Positions 27,080 to 36,725 of a stretch of 64,000 nt of DNA are shown piece after piece (position 1 is the stretch's first letter; the number at the start of each line of letters is the position of its first letter). The stretch lies in the NCBI GenBank assembly GCA_041879415.1, contig CP090852.1, positions 248,001-312,000 on the forward strand. The letters are read 5' to 3'. This DNA is from Vibrio chagasii (lineage in GTDB: Bacteria > Pseudomonadota > Gammaproteobacteria > Enterobacterales > Vibrionaceae). The notes under the pieces are model-generated. The model was not told where the DNA came from. It did no database searches and saw only the letters and a list, made by a program, of their open reading frames with translations. A program made the position numbers and the translations under genes.

Positions 27080-28351
27080 ATGTCTGAATCTACTAAATCT
27101 TTTAATCAATTAGGATTGTCTGATCATCTACTTGCTACGCTAGAAGAGCTGAACTTCACGGCTCCAACCAGTGTTCAAGGACAAGCGATTCCTTTGGTTT
27201 TAGAAGGCAAAGATGTACTGGCTGGTGCTCAAACGGGGACGGGTAAAACGGCGGCTTTTGGCTTGCCAATTATTCAAAGATTACTTGCCACTAAGGATAA
27301 TGTAATTCCAAATCCTAAGCTGGTTCGCGCCTTGGTTTTAGTGCCAACCCGTGAGCTTGCGCAACAGGTGTTTGATAACGTATCCAGTTATGCAAAAGGT
27401 ACCGATCTTAAAGTGGTCGTAGCCTACGGTGGTGTAAGTATGAAGGTTCAAACTGATAACCTTCGTCAAGGCGCTGACATTTTAGTCGCGACACCAGGTC
27501 GTTTGATTGACCATATGTTTACTAAAAACATCATGTTAAGCCAAACAGAAGTATTGGTACTTGATGAAGCTGACCGCATGCTAGATATGGGCTTCATGCC
27601 CGACATCAAACGTATTCTTTCGCGTATGAACGAGGTTCGTCAAACTCTGTTCTTCTCAGCAACGTTTGACAACAAGATTAAGGCGATTGCACATCGTATG
27701 ATGCAATCACCGAGTGAAATCCAAGTCACACCTACGAACAGCACTGCTGAGACAGTTAAGCAGATGGTTTACCCAGTCGATAAAAAGCGCAAAAGCGAAC
27801 TACTGGCGTACTTAATTGGCTCAAACAATTGGCAACAAGTATTGGTTTTCACCAAGACTAAGCAGGGCACTGATGCGTTGGTTAAAGAGCTTAAGCTAGA
27901 CGGGATCAAAGCGGCGTCAATCAACGGTGATAAAAGCCAAGGTGCACGTCAAAAAGCTCTCGATGATTTTAAATCAGGTAAAGTTCGAGCACTGATCGCA
28001 ACTGATGTTGCAGCTCGTGGTATTGATATTCAGCAGCTCGAGCAAGTGGTGAACTATGATATGCCTTACAAAGCTGAGGACTATGTTCACCGTATTGGTC
28101 GTACAGGCCGTGCTGGTAACAGTGGTTTAGCAATCTCTCTTATGAGCCATGACGAAGAGTACTTACTTGGCGCAATTGAACGCTTACTTGATACTCGTTT
28201 GCCGCAAGAGTGGCTAAAAGGTTTTGAACCTAGCTTAGAACAAGATGTTTCTCCTGACCGAGGTGGGCGTAGCAAGAGCCGCTCGTCAGAAAAGCGTAAG
28301 ATGAAAGCAAAGCTTAAGATTCACCAAAACCGTGGTAAAGCCCGCCGATAA
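27080..28351 (+). CDS. rhlE: DEAD-box RNA helicase, RhlE type
   Basis: ATP-dependent RNA helicase, 423 aa, likely in ribosome or RNA maturation. All motifs are present in order: the Q-motif region (APTSVQGQAIP), motif I AQTGTGKT (about 51-58), Ia PTRELAQQ, DEAD in LDEADRMLDMGF, SAT in FSATF, and motif VI HRIGRTGRAG. The C-terminal tail is basic (SKSRSSEKRKMKAKLKIHQNR). RhlE versus SrmB assignment rests on the motif spacing and is not certain. A second RhlE-like gene lies at 49464. Confidence 0.88.
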   Translation: MSESTKSFNQLGLSDHLLATLEELNFTAPTSVQGQAIPLVLEGKDVLAGAQTGTGKTAAFGLPIIQRLLATKDNVIPNPKLVRALVLVPTRELAQQVFDNVSSYAKGTDLKVVVAYGGVSMKVQTDNLRQGADILVATPGRLIDHMFTKNIMLSQTEVLVLDEADRMLDMGFMPDIKRILSRMNEVRQTLFFSATFDNKIKAIAHRMMQSPSEIQVTPTNSTAETVKQMVYPVDKKRKSELLAYLIGSNNWQQVLVFTKTKQGTDALVKELKLDGIKAASINGDKSQGARQKALDDFKSGKVRALIATDVAARGIDIQQLEQVVNYDMPYKAEDYVHRIGRTGRAGNSGLAISLMSHDEEYLLGAIERLLDTRLPQEWLKGFEPSLEQDVSPDRGGRSKSRSSEKRKMKAKLKIHQNRGKARR

Positions 28352-28377
28352 ATATGAGTACGATCACTTCACTCTAA

Positions 28378-28420
28378 TGAAAACGCGCCGTTACATAAAC
28401 TATGTAACGGCGCGTTTTCA
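28378..28420. terminator. Strong convergent terminator after helicase gene
   Basis: A perfect 20-bp stem (28378-28397 with 28401-28420) with a 3-base loop. TTTT lies within the stem and on the + side, and AAAA on the other arm, so it works in both directions between the helicase and TetR genes. Confidence 0.92.
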
Positions 28421-28501
28421 GTTTTAAGGTTAAGCACATCAAATCAGTAAAGTCTGGATCGCCTTCGAGTTAGTTACTCGTCAACCTTACATAAAGCATA
28501 A

Positions 28502-29236
28502 CTATTTGTGGTCGTGGCTACATTTCCAAACACACGGCACATCATAAATGAGCTCTTCTAGAGTGCTAGGGTTTAGTACCCACTCATCATCAATGCCAAA
28601 TTGGTTGATCATTTGTTTATTGAACATCTGCCAGTGCTTCATTAGCGCTTCTTCTGCCGTTGCTTCCATATCACCTTCGTTCCAAGTGCTCTCCATGAAG
28701 GGAGTAAGGCAGACTGCACCATTAGCAAACATGATCATTTGCCACTTAATTTCGAAGATATTAATAGTTCTGGCTGGGTTTTCTTTGTTGTACTGGTCAG
28801 CAAGCATGTTGATCTCGTATTCGAGGTCACCCACGTTGTCGATAAAATAATCGACCAAGTTGTCTTCTTGACGTACAGAATCTGACAGAAGTTGCATTGG
28901 CCTGCGTGAATGGATCATGTTGGTAAACAGACGCATAGAAAACAAATAGATAGCGATATTCGGTGCGACGTCTTTCGGTAGTTCTTGCATAATTTTACTG
29001 ATGTAAGACTGGAAATATGCGTGCAAACAATCACTTATTGCATGCCATATCTTCTCTTTACTACCGAAATGGTGGCGAATAAGGCTATGAGACACACCCG
29101 CTTTCTCACTGATATTACGTAATGAAACGCGCTCGTAACCAGAGTCACAGAACATCTCTGCAGCCACAGTCATTATTTGAAATCGAGTTTCTTCCGCGTC
29201 TTTTGCGCTTCTTCTACCTTGTTTCTTTTCAGTCAT
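28502..29236 (-). CDS. TetR-family repressor of the efflux operon
   Basis: 244-aa TetR/AcrR regulator. The N-terminal HTH spans about 12-55 (TRFQIMTVAAEMFCDSGYERVSLRNISEKAGVSHSLIRHHFGSKE). The large C-terminal ligand domain contains ILNKQ-like helices. It is longer than most TetR proteins. Two ATGs are possible: 29236 gives MTEKKQGRRS, and 29251 adds five residues; neither has a clear ribosome-binding site. It is divergent from the MFP-MFP-RND operon, so repression of that operon is the natural inference. Confidence 0.88.
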   Translation of the reverse strand: MTEKKQGRRSAKDAEETRFQIMTVAAEMFCDSGYERVSLRNISEKAGVSHSLIRHHFGSKEKIWHAISDCLHAYFQSYISKIMQELPKDVAPNIAIYLFSMRLFTNMIHSRRPMQLLSDSVRQEDNLVDYFIDNVGDLEYEINMLADQYNKENPARTINIFEIKWQMIMFANGAVCLTPFMESTWNEGDMEATAEEALMKHWQMFNKQMINQFGIDDEWVLNPSTLEELIYDVPCVWKCSHDHK

Positions 29237-29295
29237 CTTCAATTCACACATTTATCTGATTACCACATTCTACACTGTTTTTACTCAAATAAAAA

Positions 29296-29360
29296 ATACT
29301 GCACAGGTGGAAAGTAAAGCTTGTGGATCTGAAATTTTTCAATATACTGCACACCTGTGT
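29296..29360. promoter_or_regulatory. Candidate TetR operators between regulator and efflux operon
   Basis: The 10-mer ATACTGCACA occurs twice (29296-29305 and 29344-29353), 48 bp apart. The 8-mer CACAGGTG appears in opposite orientation at the two sites: directly at 29302 and as CACACCTGTG at 29351-29360. The second site forms a small palindrome CACA-CC-TGTG. They lie in the 140-base divergent promoter region. Confidence 0.5.
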
Positions 29361-29392
29361 AATAAATCATAATAATTAAATGGAGACGCAAG

Positions 29393-30481
29393 ATGCAATC
29401 CAAGGTGTCTATTCAAGCCAAAGCGAGTAAGCAGTTAGGAGCGGTGGCCGCTGCACTGTTACTCGCCGGTTCGCTGAGCGGATGTAACAAGGTTCAGTCA
29501 GAAGAAAATGTTCAAGTTGTAAAGCCGGTAAAGCTGTTTGAGATCCCTCAGCAAACCGATATCGAGCTTGATAGTTTTATTGCGAAAGTCGATGCCACTG
29601 ACCGTGCGGCATTGTCGTTCCAAGTGGGGGGCGATATTGAAGTGTTCGACGTACGTATGGGAGAAGAAGTTAAAAAAGGCCAAGTTTTAGCTGTATTAGA
29701 CGCAACGGATTACCGAATTGCAGTCGATGCAGCACAAGCTAAATTCGACTTAGCCAATAGCCAATACAAACAGGCGTCAGAGTTGTACTCGAAGAAACTT
29801 GTGAGTACCGATTACTACGACCAAGCCGTCAACACTTTTACTGCTGCTGAAGTTGAGTTGGACCAAGCGAAAACAAACCTTGGTTACACAACATTAGTTG
29901 CTCCTTTTGATGGCGTGGTGTCCATGGTGTTTGGTAAGCAATATCAGTTGATTGCGGAGAAACAACCTGTTCTCAATATTTTGAATAATGGCGAAATGGA
30001 TGTGACGTTCTCTATTCCAGTTTCAAAACTTGAAGACCGCTCGATTCAAGATTTCGTCGGTTCAAATATGTGGGTAGTAATGGATAGCCACCGTGGTGTT
30101 CGCATTCCTACACGCTTTAAAGAAATTTCTACTCAACCAGACGAAGATACCAACAGTTATCAAGCGGTTGTATCTATCGAAAAACCTGACGGCATCAATC
30201 TACTGTCGGGTATGACAGCGCAAGTTGAAGTGCAGAAAAACAGATCAGAATCGGGCATTGGCATTGTTGATTCAGCTTGGTTAAGAAAAGACGCGGACCA
30301 TGGTGAGTTATGGCGTTACAACCCAGATTCACAATTGATTTCTAAGGTACAAGTCACTCTGAATAAGCAAGGCAATGTGATTGATGGCCTAACGTCTGGT
30401 GAATTAATCGTTGAAGCGGGTGTTGACGTTTTATCTGAAGGACAACAAGTAAAAGCTTGGTTACGCGAGGGTGGTATTTAA
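29393..30481 (+). CDS. RND efflux periplasmic adaptor (MFP) 1
   Basis: Membrane-fusion adaptor, 362 aa, first gene of a three-gene efflux operon. The N-terminus has a lipobox LSGC near residues 28-31, so it is probably lipid-anchored in the periplasm. A lipoyl/biotinyl-like hairpin follows (VGGDIEVFDVRMGEEVKKGQVLAVLD), then a helical hairpin and beta-barrel (VAPFDGVVSMVFGKQYQLI). The stop codon overlaps the next start (TAATG). VmeT/U-like in organisation, but I cannot name the drug substrate. Confidence 0.9.
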   Translation: MQSKVSIQAKASKQLGAVAAALLLAGSLSGCNKVQSEENVQVVKPVKLFEIPQQTDIELDSFIAKVDATDRAALSFQVGGDIEVFDVRMGEEVKKGQVLAVLDATDYRIAVDAAQAKFDLANSQYKQASELYSKKLVSTDYYDQAVNTFTAAEVELDQAKTNLGYTTLVAPFDGVVSMVFGKQYQLIAEKQPVLNILNNGEMDVTFSIPVSKLEDRSIQDFVGSNMWVVMDSHRGVRIPTRFKEISTQPDEDTNSYQAVVSIEKPDGINLLSGMTAQVEVQKNRSESGIGIVDSAWLRKDADHGELWRYNPDSQLISKVQVTLNKQGNVIDGLTSGELIVEAGVDVLSEGQQVKAWLREGGI

Positions 30482-31536
30482 TGAACCTTTCTAAATTATC
30501 GGTAGTCGTTGCATCTGCATTGCTGCTTCAAGCTTGCAATAGTGAAATCGAACACCGTGAACAACCTTCGTTACTGGTTTCTACTTTTGAAGTTGGTGCG
30601 CCACTGACAGATCAATTCAGAAGTTTTAATGGTCAGGTAATGCCCGCAGAACTGACTCCATTGTCATTCAAGCTTGCAGGTGAGATTCAACAAGTGACAG
30701 TAGAAGCCGGTGACGTTGTAGAAAAAGGGCAGCTGCTCGCAACGTTGGACAATGCAACCTACATCCAGGAGCTGACAGACGCTAAATCACAGTTTGAACT
30801 TGCCAGTAAGCAACTTGCTCGCGGTAACGAAATGTTTAGCAGCGAGATGCTATCGCAATCTGAGCACGATCAGCTAACAGCTAACTACAAACTCGCTTCT
30901 GCGAACTTGGCATCGGCGGAGCGTAAACTCAGTTACACCAAGCTGCTTGCACCTTTTTCCGGTACTGTTTCTACCGTAGACAAACAACGTTTTGAAAACG
31001 CGACACCGGGTGAAACGTTATTAAGCTTGTACCAAAACGACAAAGTGTATGTACGTATACAGGTGTCGGATTCGATTTTAGCGTCTATTAGTCCTGACAT
31101 GCGTTCGAATAGCTATCGTCCGAAGGCGACATTTGGTGGGCACACTGGGGAATACCCGCTGACGTATTTGGAACATACCAGTGAACTGCACCCACAATCT
31201 CGCACTTACGAGTTTTGGATGCAGATGCAACAGCCTGAAAGCGAAATTCTGCCAGGAACAAGCGCGACAGTTAATGTCGATATGGCCAAGGCTGGTCTTA
31301 GCGATGTACAAGGTTACCAATTGCCAATGACAACACTTGAAGCGGGCGCAGAAGCGAACCAGTTTTACGTTTGGAAAATGGAAGATGGCCAAGCATTCAA
31401 GAGTGAAGTCGAAGTCGACAAAATCAGCGGTCAAGGCGCACTTATTTCGCATGGCGTTGAACAAGGTGACGTACTCGTAAATTCGAATCTAAGAAAACTC
31501 CGTGACGGAATCCAATTGTCAGGAAAAGCAGAATGA
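30481..31536 (+). CDS. RND efflux periplasmic adaptor (MFP) 2
   Basis: Second membrane-fusion adaptor, 351 aa. It begins at the ATG sharing a base with the previous stop (30481); an upstream GTG-frame start would only add a leader from the previous gene. Lipobox LQAC is at residues about 16-19. Then come a lipoyl-like segment (LAGEIQQVTVEAGDVVEKGQLLATLD), a helical hairpin and a barrel (LAPFSGTVSTVDKQRFE). Two adaptors with one pump are typical of several Vibrio RND operons, where they may form a mixed hexamer. Overlaps the pump gene by 4 bases. Confidence 0.9.
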   Translation: MNLSKLSVVVASALLLQACNSEIEHREQPSLLVSTFEVGAPLTDQFRSFNGQVMPAELTPLSFKLAGEIQQVTVEAGDVVEKGQLLATLDNATYIQELTDAKSQFELASKQLARGNEMFSSEMLSQSEHDQLTANYKLASANLASAERKLSYTKLLAPFSGTVSTVDKQRFENATPGETLLSLYQNDKVYVRIQVSDSILASISPDMRSNSYRPKATFGGHTGEYPLTYLEHTSELHPQSRTYEFWMQMQQPESEILPGTSATVNVDMAKAGLSDVQGYQLPMTTLEAGAEANQFYVWKMEDGQAFKSEVEVDKISGQGALISHGVEQGDVLVNSNLRKLRDGIQLSGKAE

Positions 31537-34500
31537 ACATCGCAGAATATTCAATAAAGAACAAAGTAATTAGCTGGCTGTTTCTAGTCATTTTGGCCAT
31601 TGGCGGTGTCACGTCTTTTGGCAATCTATCCCGTTTAGAAGACCCAGCTTTTACGATCAAAGATGCAATGATTATTTCAACTTACCCTGGCGCTACGTCT
31701 ATGGAAGTTGAAGAGGAGCTGACTTACCCGCTAGAAAAAGAGATAAGGCAGCTTCCGTACATCGACAAGATTACCTCGACATCATCGAACGGTATGTCCC
31801 AAATTATGGTTAGTATGAAGATGGACTATGGTCCAGACGAACTGCCTCAAATCTGGGATGAAATGCGCCGTAAGATCAACGATCTACAACCAACACTACC
31901 AAGTGGTGTAAATTCTGTTCAGATCATCGACGATTTTGGTGACGTGTTCGGTGTAATGATCATGTTGACAGGTGACGGTTATGACTACGTCGAACTAAAA
32001 CAGTACGCCGATTATCTAACGCGTGAAATCGAATTGGTCGATGGCGTTGGTAAAGTAAGTATTGCGGGCGACCAACAAGAGCAACTGTTCGTTGAAATGT
32101 CATTAGAGCGTTTAGCCGCATTAAACCTTGATATGTCGACGGTTACGTCACTATTAGCACAGCAAAACAGTGTGGTTTCTGCTGGTGAGGTAATGCTCAA
32201 TGGGCAGAGTCTAGCTATCAAGCCAAACGGTACATTGAGCACAGTTGAAGAATTGGAAAATCTGATTATTCACGGTCGTGACACGGGCAATCTGATTCGT
32301 TTAAAAGACGTTGCTGAAGTAACTCGTGGTATTCAAGAAAAGCCGGGGAATGTATTAACGTATAACGGTAAACCTGCAATCAACTTAGGTATTGCTTTCT
32401 CATCTGGCGTAAACGTGGTTGAGATTGGTAAAGCGTTGGACGCTGAACTTGAACGCTTAGAAAGCATAAAACCCGCAGGTGTAGAGCTGAACTATTTCTA
32501 CAACCAAGCGCAAGAAGTCGATAAGTCAGTAGCGGATTTCTTGATTAGTCTGGTTGAAGCGGTTGCGATCGTAATCATCGTGCTGCTGTTTGCAATGGGT
32601 TTGCGTAGTGGTTTGATCATTGGTTTGGTTCTCCTGTTGACGGTATTTGGCACCTTCATCTTGATGGACTACAACAACGTAGAGCTACACCGTATTTCAC
32701 TGGGTGCATTGATTATAGCACTCGGAATGCTAGTGGATAACGCAATTGTAGTGGTTGAAGGCATCTTGGTTGGCTTGAAAAAAGGCAAAACAAAGCTGCA
32801 AGCAGCAAAAGATATTGTAAAACAAACTCAATGGCCGCTGCTCGGCGCAACCATTATTGCTATCACAGCCTTTGCTCCAATCGGTTTGTCAAAAGACGCG
32901 ACCGGCGAATTCATGGGCTCTCTATTCTGGGTACTGTGTTTCTCATTGTTCTTGAGCTGGGTTACTGCACTGACATTAACGCCGTTCCTTGCTGAAATGA
33001 TGCTTAAAGAAGAGGATAAAGTCGACGAAAACGAAGACCCTTACAAAGGTATTCTGTTCGTAGTGTTCGGTGCTTCTCTTAAGTTTGCACTTCGTTTCCG
33101 ATGGTTAACCGTTGTGAGCATGGTTGCGTTACTTGCCGCTTCGATCGTTGGGTTCGGTATGGTGAAGCAACAGTTCTTCCCGCCATCAAACACACCAATG
33201 TTCTACGTTGATATGTGGATGCCAGAAGGCACTGATGTTCGTGAGACCATCAAACAGACGGAAAAAGTAGAAAGTTACATTCGTAAGCAAGACAACGTTG
33301 AGTTCGTTACGACAACGGTTGGACAGGGTATGCAGCGTTTCGCTCTAACTTACCAACCAGAGAAAAGCTATGAAGCGTACGCTCAGTTACAAGTAAGAAC
33401 GACTGACCGCGACACCATGTTTCAGACATTAGAGGCGTTAGACAAAGACCTAGCCAAGACATTTGAACAGCCAACATTCCAGTTCAAATTGATTGAGTTT
33501 GGCCCATCGCCAGCGTCAAAAATCGAGGCTCGTATTAGCGGTGCGGACCCACAAATACTTCGTAATATCGCAGTACAAGTGGAAGACATCTTGTTAGCCG
33601 ACCCAGGCTCTCGAAATGTTCGTCACGATTGGCGTGAACGCACTAAAGAACTGGTACCGCTGTTCAACGAATCTAAGGCTCGTCGCCTAGGCATTTCAAA
33701 AACTGACTTGTCTGAGACGTTACAGATGGCGTTTGGTGGTTACAACATAGGTTTACTTCGCGATGGTACTCATATGTTACCTATTGTGGCGCGTTTACCA
33801 GAAGAAGAGCGTTTTGACTTCGAATCACTTAACAATGTGAAGATTTGGAGCCCATCGCTACAAACTTACATACCGGTTGAACAAGTGATTGATGGCGTAG
33901 AACTTCAATGGTCTGAACCTTTGATTCAAAGACGTGACAGAAAACGTACGCTGACGGTTCTTGCTGACCATGATGTGCTGGGTGATGAAACACCGGCAAG
34001 TTTGTTTGCCCGTGTGAAACCTAAGGTAGAAGCGTTAGATCTGCCTGAAGGCTACAGCATTAGTTGGGGTGGTGAATACGAAAGCTCTAAAGACGCACAA
34101 GAGTCTCTATTTGGTTCATTACCAATGGGTTACTTATTGATGTTTATCATCACGATGCTTCTGTTTAATTCGGTTCGTAAGCCTCTGGTGATTTGGTTTA
34201 CGGTTCCACTATCTATCATTGGTGTTTCAATTGGTCTGTTGGGTACTAATATGCCATTTAGCTTCACGGCGTTCTTAGGTTTATTAAGCCTGAGCGGCAT
34301 GATTCTTAAGAACGGTATCGTATTGCTTGACCAAATCAACAGTGAACTTGCGACAGGTAAAGATCCATATTTAGCGGTTGTTGATAGTGCGATTAGTCGC
34401 GTACGTCCGGTATCTATGGCTGCACTTACGACAATCTTGGGCATGATCCCCTTGGTATTCGATGCATTTTTTGGCTCGATGGCGATAACCATCATGGCAG

Positions 34501-34592
34501 GCTTAGGCTTTGCTACAGTACTAACACTAATAGTAGTACCGGTGATGTTTGCTATCCTATATAGAATCAAACCGTCCACTGCGGGTTATTAG
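31533..34592 (+). CDS. RND multidrug efflux pump
   Basis: Inner-membrane RND transporter, 1019 aa with about 12 TM helices and two large periplasmic domains. The start overlaps the previous stop as ATGA, implying translational coupling. TM4 reads LGMLVDNAIVVVEG, so the first proton-relay Asp is kept but the second position is Asn, not the Asp-Asp pair of AcrB. It should work with the two lipid-anchored adaptors and an outer-membrane channel encoded elsewhere, since no TolC-like gene is here. Substrates are unknown. Confidence 0.93.
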   Translation: MNIAEYSIKNKVISWLFLVILAIGGVTSFGNLSRLEDPAFTIKDAMIISTYPGATSMEVEEELTYPLEKEIRQLPYIDKITSTSSNGMSQIMVSMKMDYGPDELPQIWDEMRRKINDLQPTLPSGVNSVQIIDDFGDVFGVMIMLTGDGYDYVELKQYADYLTREIELVDGVGKVSIAGDQQEQLFVEMSLERLAALNLDMSTVTSLLAQQNSVVSAGEVMLNGQSLAIKPNGTLSTVEELENLIIHGRDTGNLIRLKDVAEVTRGIQEKPGNVLTYNGKPAINLGIAFSSGVNVVEIGKALDAELERLESIKPAGVELNYFYNQAQEVDKSVADFLISLVEAVAIVIIVLLFAMGLRSGLIIGLVLLLTVFGTFILMDYNNVELHRISLGALIIALGMLVDNAIVVVEGILVGLKKGKTKLQAAKDIVKQTQWPLLGATIIAITAFAPIGLSKDATGEFMGSLFWVLCFSLFLSWVTALTLTPFLAEMMLKEEDKVDENEDPYKGILFVVFGASLKFALRFRWLTVVSMVALLAASIVGFGMVKQQFFPPSNTPMFYVDMWMPEGTDVRETIKQTEKVESYIRKQDNVEFVTTTVGQGMQRFALTYQPEKSYEAYAQLQVRTTDRDTMFQTLEALDKDLAKTFEQPTFQFKLIEFGPSPASKIEARISGADPQILRNIAVQVEDILLADPGSRNVRHDWRERTKELVPLFNESKARRLGISKTDLSETLQMAFGGYNIGLLRDGTHMLPIVARLPEEERFDFESLNNVKIWSPSLQTYIPVEQVIDGVELQWSEPLIQRRDRKRTLTVLADHDVLGDETPASLFARVKPKVEALDLPEGYSISWGGEYESSKDAQESLFGSLPMGYLLMFIITMLLFNSVRKPLVIWFTVPLSIIGVSIGLLGTNMPFSFTAFLGLLSLSGMILKNGIVLLDQINSELATGKDPYLAVVDSAISRVRPVSMAALTTILGMIPLVFDAFFGSMAITIMAGLGFATVLTLIVVPVMFAILYRIKPSTAGY

Positions 34593-34622
34593 GGATTGAT
34601 ATAAAAAAGATTCTTTTAAGCC

Positions 34623-34652
34623 AGCCCGGTCAATTTTGACTGGGCTTTTTTT
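34623..34652 (+). terminator. Terminator of the efflux operon
   Basis: A 10-bp stem with one G-U (34623-34632 with 34637-34646) and then a run of seven T. Confidence 0.9.
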
Positions 34653-34766
34653 GTGTCTAATTGAATTTAAAATGCTCAGGCGAGAGCAAACCGGAGCCAA
34701 AGTCGAGCATTAAGTGGTATTGGGGCTCAATCAGTATTGAGTAGAGTGAAAAAAGGAGGAGGGGAA

Positions 34767-35558
34767 TTACATGGCAAGTTGTAAGTCGAGTTCAATCGAT
34801 TGTGGCATCGCTAAGTGGTAGCCCTGGAACATATCAAATCCTAGTTCCTGCATACGTTCTAACTGCTGCTGAGTTTCAATTCCTTCAATCACCGTTTTAG
34901 CATTAATCGACTCAGCAAGAGAGATAGCAAGTTCCATATCGGATGTATCGCCGTCCTCAAACTTAAGCATGACGGAGCGGTCGACTTTAATGATGTGTGG
35001 AGCAATGTGTAAAACGCGGCTTTCTGTAGATGCTTGAGTGCCGAAGTCATCGACAGCGATTTGGAAGCCGTTGTCTGCAAGGGAGGTTGCTGCCAATTTG
35101 AGCTTTTCTTCACTATCGACGCTTAGTTCAACGAGTTCCATGACGATTTGGTCACAGGATAGGTTTAATTCGTGCAGTCTTTTAGCCAATAAGCTTTCGC
35201 TTACTTTTTCTGCGGCAAATAGTTCGCCTACATTTGGCAGAACATTCAAAAAGAGTTGAAGGTGACGGACAGTCGATTGAGCAAAGTTACGGATATGAAT
35301 TGCGCGACTCAACCTTTCAACGTTTATTTTATCCGCATTAGAGGTTTCGTCTGAATGAAAGAAGTGGTCAGGGCGAACACTTTCGCCATTACTATTAGAG
35401 ATTCGCACCAAAGCCTCTACACCTATCTGACACATAGAACGGTCAAATATAGGTTGATAGACGCTTCTTAGAGTGAGGTCTTTATATTTAGCAATAAACT
35501 GCATATCGGCATCTACTGATATACAGCTAATAAATTCACTTCTGTCTGATAAAATCAT
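34767..35558 (-). CDS. EAL-domain protein with altered loop 6
   Basis: Stand-alone EAL domain (263 aa), probably a cytoplasmic c-di-GMP phosphodiesterase or binder. The EAL motif is in GVEALVR near 47-50. Other visible signatures are LNVLPN (normally N-L/S), MELVE, DDFG, IKVDRS, EGIET and QGYH. Metal-binding residues look mostly intact, but the loop after DDFG reads TQASTESRVL rather than the usual TGYSSL, so catalytic turnover may be altered. Located between the RND operon and a 530-base AT-rich gap. Confidence 0.85.
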   Translation of the reverse strand: MILSDRSEFISCISVDADMQFIAKYKDLTLRSVYQPIFDRSMCQIGVEALVRISNSNGESVRPDHFFHSDETSNADKINVERLSRAIHIRNFAQSTVRHLQLFLNVLPNVGELFAAEKVSESLLAKRLHELNLSCDQIVMELVELSVDSEEKLKLAATSLADNGFQIAVDDFGTQASTESRVLHIAPHIIKVDRSVMLKFEDGDTSDMELAISLAESINAKTVIEGIETQQQLERMQELGFDMFQGYHLAMPQSIELDLQLAM

Positions 35559-36089
35559 ATTCGCTAGTAAGGGGGTAATTCATTGACGGACATAAAAGTC
35601 ACGGCTGTCACAATATTGACAGGTGTAAGTAAATTGTCAATTAATAAAAACTTATTTGCCGGATCAATGTATAAATAAATATAATTAACGAAAAATCAGC
35701 ATGATAATTGATATTAGTCATTAAAGTTACTTATCATTAACCGCAATTAATAGTTTTTATGAATTAATGAGCTGAGTAACATTGTCCATATCATGATGCA
35801 CCAATTTAAGGCAATACGGGCTATACACAAGAGAAAAGTAGGGTTAAAGGACCAGATTATGGGTGAATGTCAAAGTTGTAAAATCGAACAGCTTTGATCT
35901 TTGCATAAAAATGATATCTACTTCTCAAAATACACTCAAAATACACTCAAAACACCAAGTTGTAATTATTTAACCTAAGTTAACTTTTGGATAAATAATG
36001 AACGCATGGAAAATAGATTTTTGTAAAATATTGGGATGAAGGTCTAGAATTTGTATTTTAAGTACAAAGAGAAAAGTTGACCGATATTT
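35559..36089. other. AT-rich intergenic gap with a short tandem repeat
   Basis: A 531-base AT-rich stretch. It has TGACAGG...TTGTCAA inverted motifs near 35616-35640. The unit AAAATACACTC is tandemly repeated at about 35928-35949, followed by a partial third copy. Two peptides of 12-13 codons are open (ATG near 35860 with AAAGGA upstream), but I do not call them genes. No RNA recognised; a promoter for the EAL gene is expected at the left end. Confidence 0.4.
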
Positions 36090-36725
36090 TTATTGCCACT
36101 GAAGTACCGCATAAAGCTGAAGGTACTTGCGGACTAATTGCTGATTACCTGAACGTTTTAAGGGATGGCCGAATTTTATAAAACAGGGGCTAATCCTAAA
36201 GTTATTGTTTAGGTCAGCAGCGAATTGAGCATCGCTCTCTCTAAGTGTAATACCTTGCTGGCTGTATTCGTTTATCTCATCAGGCAACTCGCCCATCCAC
36301 CAGTGCAGTAACTCTCCACTATTCTTGCTGCGGCTAATCCAATGGTCAGAAACGATAATTAGAAGGTCATTGGGTTGAATTGCAAATCCATACTCCTGTT
36401 GCCAGTTATGAATATCTAACATCAATTTTTTACGACAGGTCTTTCCCGCGCTGACCATATGATGGCTTATCATCCAAACGGTCCCGATCTCAGAAGAGAT
36501 TCGAAAGTGTCGTGGGTTATCTCCAGAAGAAAGCATCTCTAAAGGACTGATGTTACTTGCATGATTAAAGCTAACGAAGGTGTGCTCCATTCGGCGTGCA
36601 AATGCTTTGCCGATGTGATGCTCACTGATCCCTTGGTTGTGCACAGTAGGGTAATGGTGTTCACAAAGTTTTAGGCAATCGTCTTGAAACTGATTAACGC
36701 TTTTAATCACGAGATCTAATAACAA
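36090..36725 (-). CDS. Hypothetical protein, 211 aa
   Basis: Unrecognised cytoplasmic protein. It has many His and Trp residues (CEHHYPTVH, ISEHHIGKAFARRMEHTF, VWMISHHMV, LLHWWMGELPDEINEY) and a C-terminal basic helical end. No signal peptide or membrane helix. The clustered histidines could bind metal, but no known metal motif is complete. It stands alone and its codon use looks normal for the window. Confidence 0.6.
   Translation of the reverse strand: MLLDLVIKSVNQFQDDCLKLCEHHYPTVHNQGISEHHIGKAFARRMEHTFVSFNHASNISPLEMLSSGDNPRHFRISSEIGTVWMISHHMVSAGKTCRKKLMLDIHNWQQEYGFAIQPNDLLIIVSDHWISRSKNSGELLHWWMGELPDEINEYSQQGITLRESDAQFAADLNNNFRISPCFIKFGHPLKRSGNQQLVRKYLQLYAVLQWQ

Noticed and set aside
35860..36042. 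Tiny ORFs of 12-13 codons in the AT-rich gap
   Set aside because: Although the first has AAAGGA upstream, the peptides are too short and featureless to support as genes.
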